From NCBI GenBank assembly GCA_963169765.1, contig CAUJEN010000024.1, positions 62,001 to 126,000 of the forward strand: a stretch of DNA of 64,000 bases, written 5' to 3'. The translations under genes and the position numbers were made by a program. The notes under the pieces were generated by a model, which was not told where the DNA came from, searched no databases, and saw nothing but the letters and a program-made list of their open reading frames with translations. This DNA comes from QWHO01 sp021404945. GTDB lineage: Bacteria > Vulcanimicrobiota > Xenobia > Xenobiales > QWHO01. Positions 8,631 through 17,741 of this stretch are shown one piece after another (position 1 is the stretch's first letter; the number at the start of each line of letters is the position of its first letter).

Positions 8631-10238
8631 ATGATGCGGTTGCTGGTGGTCATGCTGGCCCTTTCCACCATGCTGCCGGCTCTGGCCCGCGAAGAGCTGT
8701 ATTTCCCCTACCGGGAGGCGGGATTGAGCCGTGAGGAAGCAGCCGCCCACCTGCTCAACCGCTTCTCTTACGGCCCTCGCCCCGGCCAGGTCGCCGAGGT
8801 GGCTCGGAGCGGACTGGAGGAGTGGTTCGGGGACCAGCTCACCGGGGGTCTGACCAGCCCCGAGCTGGGCAGCGCCCTGCTGGCTGTGCCGGAGGAGTCC
8901 AATGAGTGGACCCTGCGGGCCCGCAAGCTGCTGCGCGCTGTCTACAACCAGAACCAGCTCCACGAGGTACTGACCGACTTCTGGTTCAACCATTTCAACG
9001 TGTCTTTGACCGACGACGACTGCCGACAGCTCGTTGCATCTTATGAGCGCGAAGCCATTCGTCCCAACATTCTGGGACCGTTCCGAGAGCTGCTGGGGGC
9101 CACCGCCCATCACCCCTGCATGCTCTACTACCTGGACAATGCCTACTCTCAGGCACCCGCGACCGGCACGGTGGAGATGGACAGCAACACCGACCCGCTG
9201 GGCTACTCCACCCGCCGGGGCAAGCTGCGTCCCACCCCCCGTCCGCCCGACCCCAACCGGCGCCAGGGCCTCAACGAGAACTACGCCCGAGAGCTGCTCG
9301 AGTTGCACACCCTGGGCGTGGACGGCGGCTACCGCCAGAAGGACGTCACCGAGGTCGCCCGAGTGCTCACCGGCTGGAGCGTAGAGCGATCGGCCGGCAA
9401 AGCCAGCTTCCTCTTCAAGCCGGAGTGGCACGACAACCGTCCCAAGCGAGTGATGGGCAGCCCCACCCAGGGCAGCGGCCAACAAGAAGGCGAGAAGCTG
9501 CTCGACACGCTGGCCATGCACCCCTCCACGGCTCGTTTCCTGTGCCGCAAGCTGGCGGTGCGCTTCGTCTCGGACAGTCCCCCCCGCTCGCTGCTCAGCC
9601 GTCTCGAGCGCACCTACCTGCGTCGGGGAGGAGACCTGAAGGCTGTGGTGGTGGAGCTGGTCGAGTCGCCCGAGTTCTGGGACCGCTCGGTGGTGAAGGC
9701 CAAGGTCAAGTCTCCCTTCGAGCTGGCTGCCAGCGCGGTCCGCATCCTCAATGCCCAACTCGAGCCCCGCTCGGGCGTGGTGGGCTTCTTCGAGCCGATG
9801 GGTCAGGAGCTTTACGCCTGCCGCCCCCCCACCGGTTTTCCCGACCGGGCCGACTACTGGATCAACACCGGAAACCTGCTCAACCGCATGAATTTCTGTC
9901 TCCAGCTGGCCTCGGGACGGGTAGGCGGGGTCCGAGTCGACCTCGCTGAGTTGCGGCCCGGCCGCTCCCCCCGCACGGTCGAGGAGGCGCTGAGCGCTTA
10001 CGCCCGCTGCGTGCTGCCCGGGCGGGACGTCAAGGGCACGGTCGAGCAGCTCATGCCGGCCGCCCTCGATCCCGACTTCGCCCGACGTGTGACCGAAGCG
10101 GCCACCGCCCGCGAGGGAGGGAAGAAAGCCTATCCTCAGGCCCAACCTTCGGCCAGACAGAAGGTTGAGCTCACGCCGGAAAGTTCCGCCAACGTGGTGG
10201 GCATCCTGCTTGGCTCTCCCGAATTCCAGCGCCGCTGA
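8631..10238 (+). CDS. DUF1800 secreted protein
   Basis: 535 residues with an N-terminal signal peptide (MLALSTMLPALAREE). Characteristic DUF1800 blocks are present: AAAHLLNRFSYGPRPGQV near residue 37, LTDFWFNHFNVS near 115, NYARELLELHTLGVDGGY near 218, and DRADYWINTGNLLNR near 405. DUF1800 proteins are exported, usually encoded beside a DUF1501 partner; the function is undefined. No DUF1501 gene follows here, since the next gene is convergent infA. Confidence 0.9.
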   Translation: MMRLLVVMLALSTMLPALAREELYFPYREAGLSREEAAAHLLNRFSYGPRPGQVAEVARSGLEEWFGDQLTGGLTSPELGSALLAVPEESNEWTLRARKLLRAVYNQNQLHEVLTDFWFNHFNVSLTDDDCRQLVASYEREAIRPNILGPFRELLGATAHHPCMLYYLDNAYSQAPATGTVEMDSNTDPLGYSTRRGKLRPTPRPPDPNRRQGLNENYARELLELHTLGVDGGYRQKDVTEVARVLTGWSVERSAGKASFLFKPEWHDNRPKRVMGSPTQGSGQQEGEKLLDTLAMHPSTARFLCRKLAVRFVSDSPPRSLLSRLERTYLRRGGDLKAVVVELVESPEFWDRSVVKAKVKSPFELAASAVRILNAQLEPRSGVVGFFEPMGQELYACRPPTGFPDRADYWINTGNLLNRMNFCLQLASGRVGGVRVDLAELRPGRSPRTVEEALSAYARCVLPGRDVKGTVEQLMPAALDPDFARRVTEAATAREGGKKAYPQAQPSARQKVELTPESSANVVGILLGSPEFQRR

Positions 10239-10307
10239 GGGCCCAAGAGCGAGCTCCTTTCTCTGTCCAGAGTCGCCGGGCGGGGACGAGAGCCCTCCTG
10301 AAAGCAA

Positions 10308-10339
10308 GAGAACCCGAACCTGCAACAGGTCGGGTTCTC
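10308..10339. terminator. Hairpin between convergent genes
   Basis: Arms 10308-10322 and 10326-10339 pair with one bulged A. The hairpin lies between the ends of the DUF1800 gene and infA. Neither side has a full T-run; the minus side continues TTGCTTTC, the better tract, so it may mainly end infA transcription. Confidence 0.6.
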
Positions 10340-10358
10340 CGAGGCAAGGGGTGGAGCC

Positions 10359-10580
10359 TTACTTGAAGCGGTAGGTGATGCGACCACGGGTAAGGTCGTA
10401 GGGGGAAAGCTCCACAGTCACCTTGTCGCCAGGAAGGATGCGGATGAAATGGCGCCGGATCTTGCCGGACACGTGGGCCAGCACGCGGTGCCCATTGGGC
10501 AGCTCCACACCGAAGCGGGCGTTGGGAAAAGCTTCCACAACCGTGCCTTCGACTTCGATGGCTTCTTCCTTATCGGACAT
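10359..10580 (-). CDS. infA: Translation initiation factor IF-1
   Basis: 73 residues, a full-length S1/OB-fold IF-1: an EVEGTVVEAFPNARFGVEL start, then GHRVLAHVSGKIRRHFIRI and LTRGRITYRFK at the end. IF-1 binds the A site of the 30S subunit with IF-2 and IF-3. An AGGAGG Shine-Dalgarno sequence sits about 8 bases before the ATG. The gene stands alone, away from the usual secY-adk-map-infA-rpmJ ribosomal cluster, with its own promoter at 10658-10686. Confidence 0.97.
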   Translation of the reverse strand: MSDKEEAIEVEGTVVEAFPNARFGVELPNGHRVLAHVSGKIRRHFIRILPGDKVTVELSPYDLTRGRITYRFK

Positions 10581-10657
10581 GCGGCTTTACCTCCTTTCTT
10601 GCATCGGTTCCAAACAGAAGACCCCGGCCCCGCGGCCGCGGTCGTTTGTTCGCCGAC

Positions 10658-10686
10658 ATTATGAACGAACAGCCCTGAAAATGCAA
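10658..10686 (-). promoter_or_regulatory. Sigma70-type promoter for infA
   Basis: On the minus strand: -35 TTGCAT (10686-10681), 17-bp spacer, -10 CATAAT (10663-10658). It lies about 78 bases upstream of the infA start and leaves a GC-rich leader that includes a perfect CCGCGGCCGCGG palindrome. Confidence 0.72.
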
Positions 10687-10736
10687 CCCCCAGCAGTTTT
10701 TGGCGTTTTTTCAGAGCTTGGGCCTATCCTCAGGCT

Positions 10737-12185
10737 ATGCATCTGCTGCCCACGGCTGCCACCACTCCCCCCGAGCGCTCGCGCGGCTTATTCAGCTCCA
10801 CCAGGGACAAGCTGACCGACCTCATCGGGGGGGTGACCGACGATCGCATCCAGATCGATCTCTCCGGCCCGGAGTACCAGAGCATCGAGCCCCGCCAGGC
10901 CGACCAGATGCTGGGGTTTTTCACCGAGAAGCTCAAAGAGCAGGGCTTCCCCTGGCGGCTGCGCGCAGCCGAGCTGCAAGAGGACGGGCAGCTCAAGATG
11001 CGCCGGAAGATCAGCCTGCACGACGCCATTCACGCCCTGGAGAAGGGTCAGCCCATCTTCCTCGAGCCCATGCGCAAGCTCAACATGTCCATCAATGCCG
11101 ACAGCCTCACGGCCGTGGCCATGGCCGGCGGGGCCATGGGCGGAGCGGCCGCCGAGGGGCTCAAGCAGACCGCCACCGGAGCCAAGGACGCCAAGCTGGG
11201 GGCCAGCAACGGCATCGAGGTCAAGTTCGGCGCCCCCATCGCCGTCTCCAACCACGCCGAGCTCAAGCTCGTCTATCAGATGTACAACCCCGAGGAGAAG
11301 ATGAGCGAGACCAACCCGGTAGCCAAGGCGGCTCACCAGCTCTCCTCTTTCACCACCAAGCGCATGGGCTCGAGCTACCCCTGGCGTTTTTACAAGAAGG
11401 CCGATACCAACCTCGTCGTGAGGGTGGCCAAAGCCAGCCTGAAAGCCGGGGTCAGCGGGGCCCTCTTCGGGGGCGTCACGGGCGCCATCGTCGGAGGGCT
11501 GGCGGGCGGGATTTTTGGGAACTGGCAGCTGTGGGAGCCCTTCGCCAAGCTGGGGGCCCTGGCCGCCGGCGGCTGGTCCACTCTGAACGCCGCTCGCATG
11601 GCCGCCAAGGGCGACCCCTTGAACGTGGTGGAAGCCCTCGAGCGCATCACGCACGGCCAGAGCGTGGTTTTGCAGGAAACCCAGATCCACACTGCCACCG
11701 TGCCCTTTTTCGGCAGCATCAACTGGTTCAGCGACCGGGATGTGGGCTCCACGGTGGACACGGTGCAGTCGCTGGACCGGCTCTACTGGGTGCTCAATCC
11801 CGACAAGAAGGTCGAGGAGAAGAAACAAGAGCCCGGGCCCCAGACCAAGAAGGACGTTCAGGTCATCGTGCAGCCGGGCGGCACCCTGCACATGCACGTG
11901 GGCGACGACATCCAGATCGGCGACCAGCTTCAGGTGGGCGACCGGGTCCACGTCGAGCGCCACCGTCACGACCATAGTCACCTCGAAGGAGAGGTCAAGG
12001 TGGAGCAGCATACCCACCTTCAGGGCAGCAACATCGCCGTGGCCGAGGAGCACACCCACTACGAGGGCGGCATCAAGGTCGAGCAGCACGACCATCACAA
12101 CGCCACCCTCAACCACAGCCCGGTGACCATCGAGGGCTCGCGCGACGAGCACGTCCACCTGGGCGCCCTGCCCGCCAAGAAGTGA
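10737..12185 (+). CDS. Unknown protein with glycine-zipper segment and His-rich tail
   Basis: 482 residues, no family recognised. Visible parts: a soluble N-terminal region; an Ala/Gly-rich stretch near 125-140; a glycine-zipper hydrophobic segment (SGALFGGVTGAIVGGLAGGI, about 241-260) that could insert in a membrane; a Lys/Glu linker; and a C-terminal repeat region. From about residue 375 the pattern is QVxVGDxI/V, then three His-dense units (HRHDHSH, QHTHLQG, QHDHHN) alternating with EGxxKVEQH. This looks like a metal-binding beta-strand repeat. Its stop lies one base before the TTG of the phosphoribosyltransferase-propeller gene, so the two are probably co-translated. Confidence 0.75.
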   Translation: MHLLPTAATTPPERSRGLFSSTRDKLTDLIGGVTDDRIQIDLSGPEYQSIEPRQADQMLGFFTEKLKEQGFPWRLRAAELQEDGQLKMRRKISLHDAIHALEKGQPIFLEPMRKLNMSINADSLTAVAMAGGAMGGAAAEGLKQTATGAKDAKLGASNGIEVKFGAPIAVSNHAELKLVYQMYNPEEKMSETNPVAKAAHQLSSFTTKRMGSSYPWRFYKKADTNLVVRVAKASLKAGVSGALFGGVTGAIVGGLAGGIFGNWQLWEPFAKLGALAAGGWSTLNAARMAAKGDPLNVVEALERITHGQSVVLQETQIHTATVPFFGSINWFSDRDVGSTVDTVQSLDRLYWVLNPDKKVEEKKQEPGPQTKKDVQVIVQPGGTLHMHVGDDIQIGDQLQVGDRVHVERHRHDHSHLEGEVKVEQHTHLQGSNIAVAEEHTHYEGGIKVEQHDHHNATLNHSPVTIEGSRDEHVHLGALPAKK

Positions 12186-12186
12186 C

Positions 12187-13752
12187 TTGGAGCGCTACCG
12201 AGACGAGCTGCGCCGGGGACTGATCAACGTCGCTCTCAAGTGGGGTGAGGGCTACGACCGCAGCGGCAATCCCTACGCCTGGATGGTGGATACCCGTGAG
12301 CTGTTGCTCCAGGGGCCCTACCTTCATTACGCGGCGCGTTTGCTGTGGGAACGCCTCAAGCCCCATCGCCCCGAGGTGGTGGCCGGCATGACCCTGGCCG
12401 CCAACCCGCTGGTCATCGCCCTCATGTACGAGAGCCGCCAGGACGCTCAACCGGTGGATGGGGCCATCATCCGTCGTGCCCCCAAGGAGGACGGCCTGCG
12501 CAAGCTGGTGGAGGGACCACCCATCCGCTCCGGGGCCCGGGTGGCCATCCTGGACGATCTGGTCAATGCCGGCCACACCCAGAAGCAGGCCATGCAGGCC
12601 ATCGCTCCCTTCAACTGCCAGGTGGTGGCGGTCGGAGTGCTGATCGACTATCTCAAGGAAGGGACCCGATGGCTGCGCGAGCTGGGCATCCCCCTGGAAG
12701 CGCTCTTCACCCTGCCCGAGCTGGGAGTCACCCTGGAAGGCGAGCTGCCAGCCGATGCGGCCCGAGTGGCCTGGACCTTCGAAGGTCTGAACTCCGGCCG
12801 ATACAGTGCTCCCAAGTCTACCCCGGCAGTCACGCCCGAGGCCCTTTACGTGGGCAGTGACCAGGGTTTTTTGCTGGCTCTCTCTCATCAGGGCCAGGAG
12901 CTCTGGCGCTACGCGGTGCGCGATCAGGAGCGTGGCGTCCACTCTTCTCCCCTCTGCCTGGCCGGGCGAGTTTACTTCGGGGCCTATGATGGCTATCTCT
13001 ACTGCGTGGAAGAGGGCCGGCTGGTGTGGGAGACCCGCCCGGGGCAGTGGATCGGCTCCTCGCCCGCCCACCACGATGACTTGATCTACGTGGGCATCGA
13101 GTACGGCGAGGCCGGCGGAAGCCTGCTGGCGGTGGAAGCGGCCACCGGCCGGCAGCGCTGGGAGCTCAAGGCCGGTCACTACATCCACTCGTCTCCCTTC
13201 GTGGATGAGCCCAGGGGTCAGGTCATCGTGGGCGCCAACGACGGCCTGGTGCGGGCGGCTGACCTGGTCAGCGGCAAGCTGCGCTGGGAGCTCGAGACGG
13301 GGGGCCCCATCAAGGGCCAGCCGGTGGTGGACCCGGACGGCACCGTCTTCGTGGCTTCCTTCGACGGTCAGCTCTACGCGCTCTCGGCCGAGACGGGTCG
13401 CGAGCTGTGGCGACGCCGCCTTTCTTTCCAGCTCTACAACACGCCCCTGATCTATGAGAGCCTGGTCGTCGCGGGTGGCAGCTCGGGGCGCTTGCTGGCC
13501 CTGGACCGAGCCACCGGCGAAGTACGCTGGCTGGCTCCCACGGGGGCCTCCATGGTGGGGGGGGCGGCCCTGGTGGGAGGAGGCCTTCTGGCGGCGGCCG
13601 GCACCAACGGCCAGGTCTTCCTCTACACGGCCTCGACCGGCCAACCCCGCTGGAGCTTTTCGACCGGCGCTCAGGTTATGGGCACCCCCGCGGCCACCGA
13701 AGGCGGCTTCTGCCTGGCGACCTTCAATGCCCTCTACAGCTTCAGCCTGTGA
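12187..13752 (+). CDS. Orotate-PRTase-like domain fused to PQQ-type beta-propeller
   Basis: 521 residues. Residues 1-190 resemble orotate phosphoribosyltransferase: a catalytic-loop region (IIRRAPKEDG, then LRKLVEG) and the PRPP-binding motif VAILDDLVNAGHT at 119-131. From about residue 195 to the end are repeated PQQ-like blades (LYVGSDQGFLLALSHQGQEL, VYFGAYDGYLYCVEEG, VFVASFDGQLYALSAETG). No signal peptide precedes the PRTase, so the protein should be cytoplasmic, unusual for this propeller type. The start is TTG 12187, one base after the upstream stop. Its 3' end overlaps the convergent coiled-coil gene by 11 bases. Substrate and role are unknown. Confidence 0.85.
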   Translation: MERYRDELRRGLINVALKWGEGYDRSGNPYAWMVDTRELLLQGPYLHYAARLLWERLKPHRPEVVAGMTLAANPLVIALMYESRQDAQPVDGAIIRRAPKEDGLRKLVEGPPIRSGARVAILDDLVNAGHTQKQAMQAIAPFNCQVVAVGVLIDYLKEGTRWLRELGIPLEALFTLPELGVTLEGELPADAARVAWTFEGLNSGRYSAPKSTPAVTPEALYVGSDQGFLLALSHQGQELWRYAVRDQERGVHSSPLCLAGRVYFGAYDGYLYCVEEGRLVWETRPGQWIGSSPAHHDDLIYVGIEYGEAGGSLLAVEAATGRQRWELKAGHYIHSSPFVDEPRGQVIVGANDGLVRAADLVSGKLRWELETGGPIKGQPVVDPDGTVFVASFDGQLYALSAETGRELWRRRLSFQLYNTPLIYESLVVAGGSSGRLLALDRATGEVRWLAPTGASMVGGAALVGGGLLAAAGTNGQVFLYTASTGQPRWSFSTGAQVMGTPAATEGGFCLATFNALYSFSL

Positions 13753-15628
13753 TGCCACCCTCCAGCCAGGCGCTATCGCCCTCGGGCGTCAGGGCCGCGT
13801 GCGACTCGCCCAATCGCAGCAAGAGCTCTCGCACATCCTCGAGAGCCTCGGCGTGGTCTTGCACCGAGCCGGTTCCCTGCGCGAGCAGGGCAGCCAGGGT
13901 CGATTCCAGGCTCTTGACGTGCACCTCGAGCTCCGAGGCTACCCGCTCGAGCTCCTCATCCTCTCCTACCGCCTGCTGGTTGGCCTTGCTCCAGGCCGCC
14001 AGCCGACGCGAGGCGTCCCGCACGACCTGGTGACACTGGGTCAGAAGGGGACGAATCACGGTGAGCTCCTGCTCGGTTTCCAGGGCCCGGGTGAACCGGT
14101 CGAAGAGGCTCCCCGACTTGACCTGGGCCGTTTCGCCCTCGTCCCCGGACTCGTCCGGCCAGACCAGACGCGAGCCGCAACCGGTGCAGCTCCGCACCTT
14201 CTGGTTCTTCAACCCGCACTGAAAGCAGGTCACCAGATCTTTCTCCTCCTGCAGCAGGCGAATCGTCTCCCGGCACCACAACCAGCGGTCGAAGGCCTCC
14301 TCCAGCTCGCGCAGAGCCGTGGCCAGGGCGATTCGATCATCGGCCTCGGCCGCGTCCCGCAGCTTCTCGAACGAGGCCAGGGGGGCGCTGACGGCTGCTT
14401 GCAGAGCATCGTGCTCGAGCGCCTTGAGCGTGGCCAGCTCTCCTTCAAGCTCGGTGGCGTCCAGGTAGCATTGCTCCAGCTTGCCCAGCAGATAGGGACG
14501 CGGAAGGCTGCCGGCGTACCAGCCCTTGACCGCCTCGCGCAGCTCCTCCAGGAGAGGGTCGGCGGCAAACGAACGGCCCTGGGGCCCCTTCTCCATCCAG
14601 GCCTTCTTCTTGTTCAGCAGCTCCTGGCCCAGTCGAAACAGCTCCATGAGCTTGCGCTCGGAAGGCTCGGCCCGGGCCCCGGTCAGGGTCACCTCGAAGC
14701 GCTCGAGCACGGGACGAACGGTGCCTTCCCAGGTCTGCTCACCGCGCTGCGAGAGCAGCACCGTATCGTGAAAGCGATGACACTCGGAGCGCTGCTGCTC
14801 GAGAAAGTCCTGCAGCTTGACGAAGTGGGCTTCCAGGCGCTCGGGGGTGGCCCCGCCTCGGGCCGCCCGGGCGAAGGCGTCCAGCACCGCCACCTCGGAG
14901 AATCCCTCCTGGCGGCGCACCTGAGCCACGGCATTAAAGCTCGAGTTGAGGTCGATGGCGGCGTTCTGAAGCAGCTTGACGGCCTCGGCCAGGCTCTCGC
15001 GGCGGCCGGCCGGGTCCTCCAGATAGTGGACCAGCGCCCCCACCGCCTGCTCGAAGGTGGTCAGAGCGCCCTGAATGCGCTGGGCTACCGCCTGGTTGTG
15101 GGGGTAGCTCTCTCGAAAGACCTGGCCTTCGGCCTCGTAGGCCTGGTGCAGCTTGACCAGCTCGGCCACGCGAGCCCCCAGGAGCTCGTGGTCGTCCAGT
15201 CCGTCCCGAATGGCGCGCACCGCTTTGAGGGTGTCATCCAGCGCGGGAATGGGGACGTCCTGGGGCAAAAGGCGGCGCTCGCGCTCGAGTTGCTCGGAAA
15301 GGGTGGCGATCTGAAAGGAGATTTCCTGCAGGCGCTTACCCGAGGCCACCAGCGGATCGCGCTTGGGATTCGTCAGCTCGCCCGAAAGCTCTCCCAGCAG
15401 AGCCTCACGCTGATCCAGCTGAGCCAGCAGCTGATCGGCCAGGGCCACCAGGCGCTCGTGCCCCAGCACTACCCCTCGGGTCAAACGGGCCAGGTTGCGC
15501 GAACGCTGGTGCCGATCCTGAGCGGCAGCCACCAGCTCCAGGCAATGAGAGCCGGCCAGGTTGCCTTCCAGCACCATCACCAGGCCCTCCACCAGGGCCG
15601 AAATCTCGCGCGCATAGCGTGGTGTCAT
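13742..15628 (-). CDS. Coiled-coil protein with zinc ribbon, kinase partner
   Basis: 628 residues, almost all predicted helix with long charged heptad-like stretches (for example LVALADQLLAQLDQREALLG). Near residue 468 it has a four-cysteine zinc ribbon CFQCGLKNQKVRSCTGCG, then further helix to the end. No enzyme domain or signal peptide was seen. The ATG at 15628 overlaps the stop of the upstream kinase (ATGA), so the two are translationally coupled; it is the obvious candidate for a scaffold or substrate of that kinase. Confidence 0.8.
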   Translation of the reverse strand: MTPRYAREISALVEGLVMVLEGNLAGSHCLELVAAAQDRHQRSRNLARLTRGVVLGHERLVALADQLLAQLDQREALLGELSGELTNPKRDPLVASGKRLQEISFQIATLSEQLERERRLLPQDVPIPALDDTLKAVRAIRDGLDDHELLGARVAELVKLHQAYEAEGQVFRESYPHNQAVAQRIQGALTTFEQAVGALVHYLEDPAGRRESLAEAVKLLQNAAIDLNSSFNAVAQVRRQEGFSEVAVLDAFARAARGGATPERLEAHFVKLQDFLEQQRSECHRFHDTVLLSQRGEQTWEGTVRPVLERFEVTLTGARAEPSERKLMELFRLGQELLNKKKAWMEKGPQGRSFAADPLLEELREAVKGWYAGSLPRPYLLGKLEQCYLDATELEGELATLKALEHDALQAAVSAPLASFEKLRDAAEADDRIALATALRELEEAFDRWLWCRETIRLLQEEKDLVTCFQCGLKNQKVRSCTGCGSRLVWPDESGDEGETAQVKSGSLFDRFTRALETEQELTVIRPLLTQCHQVVRDASRRLAAWSKANQQAVGEDEELERVASELEVHVKSLESTLAALLAQGTGSVQDHAEALEDVRELLLRLGESHAALTPEGDSAWLEGGITG

Positions 15629-16536
15629 GCTACCTCCCCCAGCTCGGACAGACGTTCTTTGATGCCCGACAGTGACCCGTGCCGCTTCAGGCGGCGCCAG
15701 GAGTCTGGCTGGAGAAGGTCCGACAAGACCTCCTCGATCCCCTGCCTCGCCGGCGGGTCAAGCGCAACTGCCGGGACGAAACAAGGCTGAGGCGCTCGGG
15801 CGACATAGTGCTCGTAGACGGCGCGAAAATCCACCCGGGGACAGGGCAGCCCGTGCTGCAGACAGGTGCGGAAGAACTGCTCGATCTGGCGCGTGTAGAG
15901 ATTGTAGAGAAAACTGAGCTCGCTGAGCCGAAACAGGTTGTTTCGGGTATAGAGCGCGTAGAGCACGGCCCCCAGCGAGTAGACATCGCCCATCTCCCCG
16001 CTCTCGATGTGGAACAATCGCTCGGGAGCGGCATACTCCGGGTCGCCGTGGGCAAACCAGAAGTCAGGGGTGGGACCCTCCTGACCCGTGCGGGCCATGC
16101 CCAGGTCGGCGATGCGAGGTCGCAGCTCGTGGTCGAGCAGGATATTGGAGGGAGCCAGATCGCGGTGGAGCACCCCGGCCTGGTGCAGACAGTCGAGCCC
16201 GTCGGCCAGGGCGGCCCCTATCTCCAGGAGCTGACGTCCCGAGTAGCCTCCCCGGGTCACCAGCTCGGCCAGGGAACCACCCGTCACCAGCTCCATGGCG
16301 AAAAAGAGCGTGCCATCGGGCAACTCGGCCAGGGGAGCCTTGAGAGCCATGACCGCCGGGTGCTCGACGCATGCCAGGGCGGCCGCTTCTGAGCGGAAGC
16401 GAGCGCTCTGCTGGGGAGTCTGGCGGTCGGGCCGCATGACCTTGACGGCCAGCTGCCCTTCGGCTTCGTACACTTCGCCGTAGCTGCCCCGGCCCAGCAG
16501 TCGCCGGACCTGAAACGGGCCGATCACACAAGTCAT
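15625..16536 (-). CDS. Hanks-type Ser/Thr protein kinase
   Basis: 303 residues from ATG 16536, essentially a bare kinase domain: glycine loop LLGRGSYGEVYEA, ATP lysine in LAVKVMRP, catalytic loop HRDLAPSNILL, DLG in place of DFG, and YAAPERL for the APE motif. The residues needed for catalysis are present. No transmembrane or sensor domain is attached, so the signal may come through the coupled coiled-coil protein. A GTG at 16554 is an alternative start; neither has a clear Shine-Dalgarno sequence. Confidence 0.9.
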   Translation of the reverse strand: MTCVIGPFQVRRLLGRGSYGEVYEAEGQLAVKVMRPDRQTPQQSARFRSEAAALACVEHPAVMALKAPLAELPDGTLFFAMELVTGGSLAELVTRGGYSGRQLLEIGAALADGLDCLHQAGVLHRDLAPSNILLDHELRPRIADLGMARTGQEGPTPDFWFAHGDPEYAAPERLFHIESGEMGDVYSLGAVLYALYTRNNLFRLSELSFLYNLYTRQIEQFFRTCLQHGLPCPRVDFRAVYEHYVARAPQPCFVPAVALDPPARQGIEEVLSDLLQPDSWRRLKRHGSLSGIKERLSELGEVA

Positions 16537-16684
16537 TGTGCTCGGCAGTTCCACTCGCGAGAGTTCACAACCTGTTCACCATCAGTTAACGACTTGTTCA
16601 TCCGCCGTCTCCTTTACAAAAGGGACTCCTCATCCCCGGGGCGCTATCCTGAAGCCGTCAGATGCGCTAGGAGGATAAACAAAG

Positions 16685-17737
16685 ATGCTCTACGGAACCA
16701 ACAACTGGGGCGGATCTTCGATCGCTTCCCCCTTCATGAACGGCAATCAGCTCAGCGGTCCGATGAACGCCAATCCTTACACGACCCTGGCCTCCATCAT
16801 GATGCTCTTCGCCCTCTTCGAGGCCATGTCGCGCCAGGGCGGCCAGCAGCAGCCAGGGAACGGCAACTGCTGCTGGAGCGATCCGCGCGGCTTCAACTCG
16901 GCGATGAACTTTGACCCCTGCTACACTTCCAGTGGGTGCGTGCCCGACCTGAGTTGCTGGACCGGTGGACACCACGAGCACGAGCATGATCACGACCACG
17001 CCTCCTCAGCCGGCGCCTCCGCCAGCGCCTCTGCTTCCGCCTCGGCCGGCTCAGCCAGCGCTTCGGCCTCGGCCGCGGTGGCTGTGTCGGCCGGCGGCAA
17101 TGACAGCCACGGCGCCTCGGCCTCGGCGGCGGCCGCAGCCGCCAGCGTCAGCGCGGAGCAGCAACAGCAGCAACAGATGTCCAGCGGTGGAGATGGCGGT
17201 GGCGATGGAGGCGGTGATGGTGGCGGTGGCGGCGGCACCCCTGTCATCCTGGATCTGAATGGGGACGGCAAGCTGGATACCACCGGCAAAGGAGGCGCAA
17301 AGATCAACTTCGATCTGAACGCTGACGGCAAGCAAGACAAGCTGGAGTGGATGAGCAAAGGGTCGCAGGACGGCCTGCTGGTGCAAGACTTCAACGGCGA
17401 CGGGATCATCAACGACGGGCGCGAGCTGATGCGACGCACCGGCGAGAACGGCGAGCAGGACAAGTACAAGAACGGCTGGGACAAAGTATCCCAACTCTAT
17501 GACAAAAACCATGACGGCGTGGTCAAGGGCGAGGAACTGAACGGCCTGCAGATGTGGGTGGACTCGAACGGCGACGCCAAGACCGACAAAGGCGAGCTGA
17601 AGTCGCTGGCCGAGCTGGGCATCAGCTCGATCGACCTGCCCAAACGCGAAGGGGAGATGGATTCGACCTTCGTGCGCAACGGGCGCACCCAGCTTGCGCG
17701 CGACTACGACTTCGAGCTGGCCAACCCGATCGCCTGA
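16685..17737 (+). CDS. Low-complexity protein with EF-hand-like calcium loops
   Basis: 350 residues with a strong AGGAGG Shine-Dalgarno sequence at 16668-16673. The layout is: an Asn/Gly-rich start; a Cys-containing part (GNCCWSDPRG); a His/Glu/Asp cluster at residues 96-105; a long Ala/Ser tract; a Gln run; a Gly/Asp tract; and from residue 190 several DxNxDG loops (DLNGDGKLD, DLNADGKQD, DFNGDGIIND, DKNHDGVVKG). These loops resemble dockerin/EF-hand calcium sites. No signal peptide is seen. Function unknown; a structural or calcium- and metal-buffering role is possible. Confidence 0.8.
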   Translation: MLYGTNNWGGSSIASPFMNGNQLSGPMNANPYTTLASIMMLFALFEAMSRQGGQQQPGNGNCCWSDPRGFNSAMNFDPCYTSSGCVPDLSCWTGGHHEHEHDHDHASSAGASASASASASAGSASASASAAVAVSAGGNDSHGASASAAAAAASVSAEQQQQQQMSSGGDGGGDGGGDGGGGGGTPVILDLNGDGKLDTTGKGGAKINFDLNADGKQDKLEWMSKGSQDGLLVQDFNGDGIINDGRELMRRTGENGEQDKYKNGWDKVSQLYDKNHDGVVKGEELNGLQMWVDSNGDAKTDKGELKSLAELGISSIDLPKREGEMDSTFVRNGRTQLARDYDFELANPIA

Positions 17738-17741
17738 GCCG

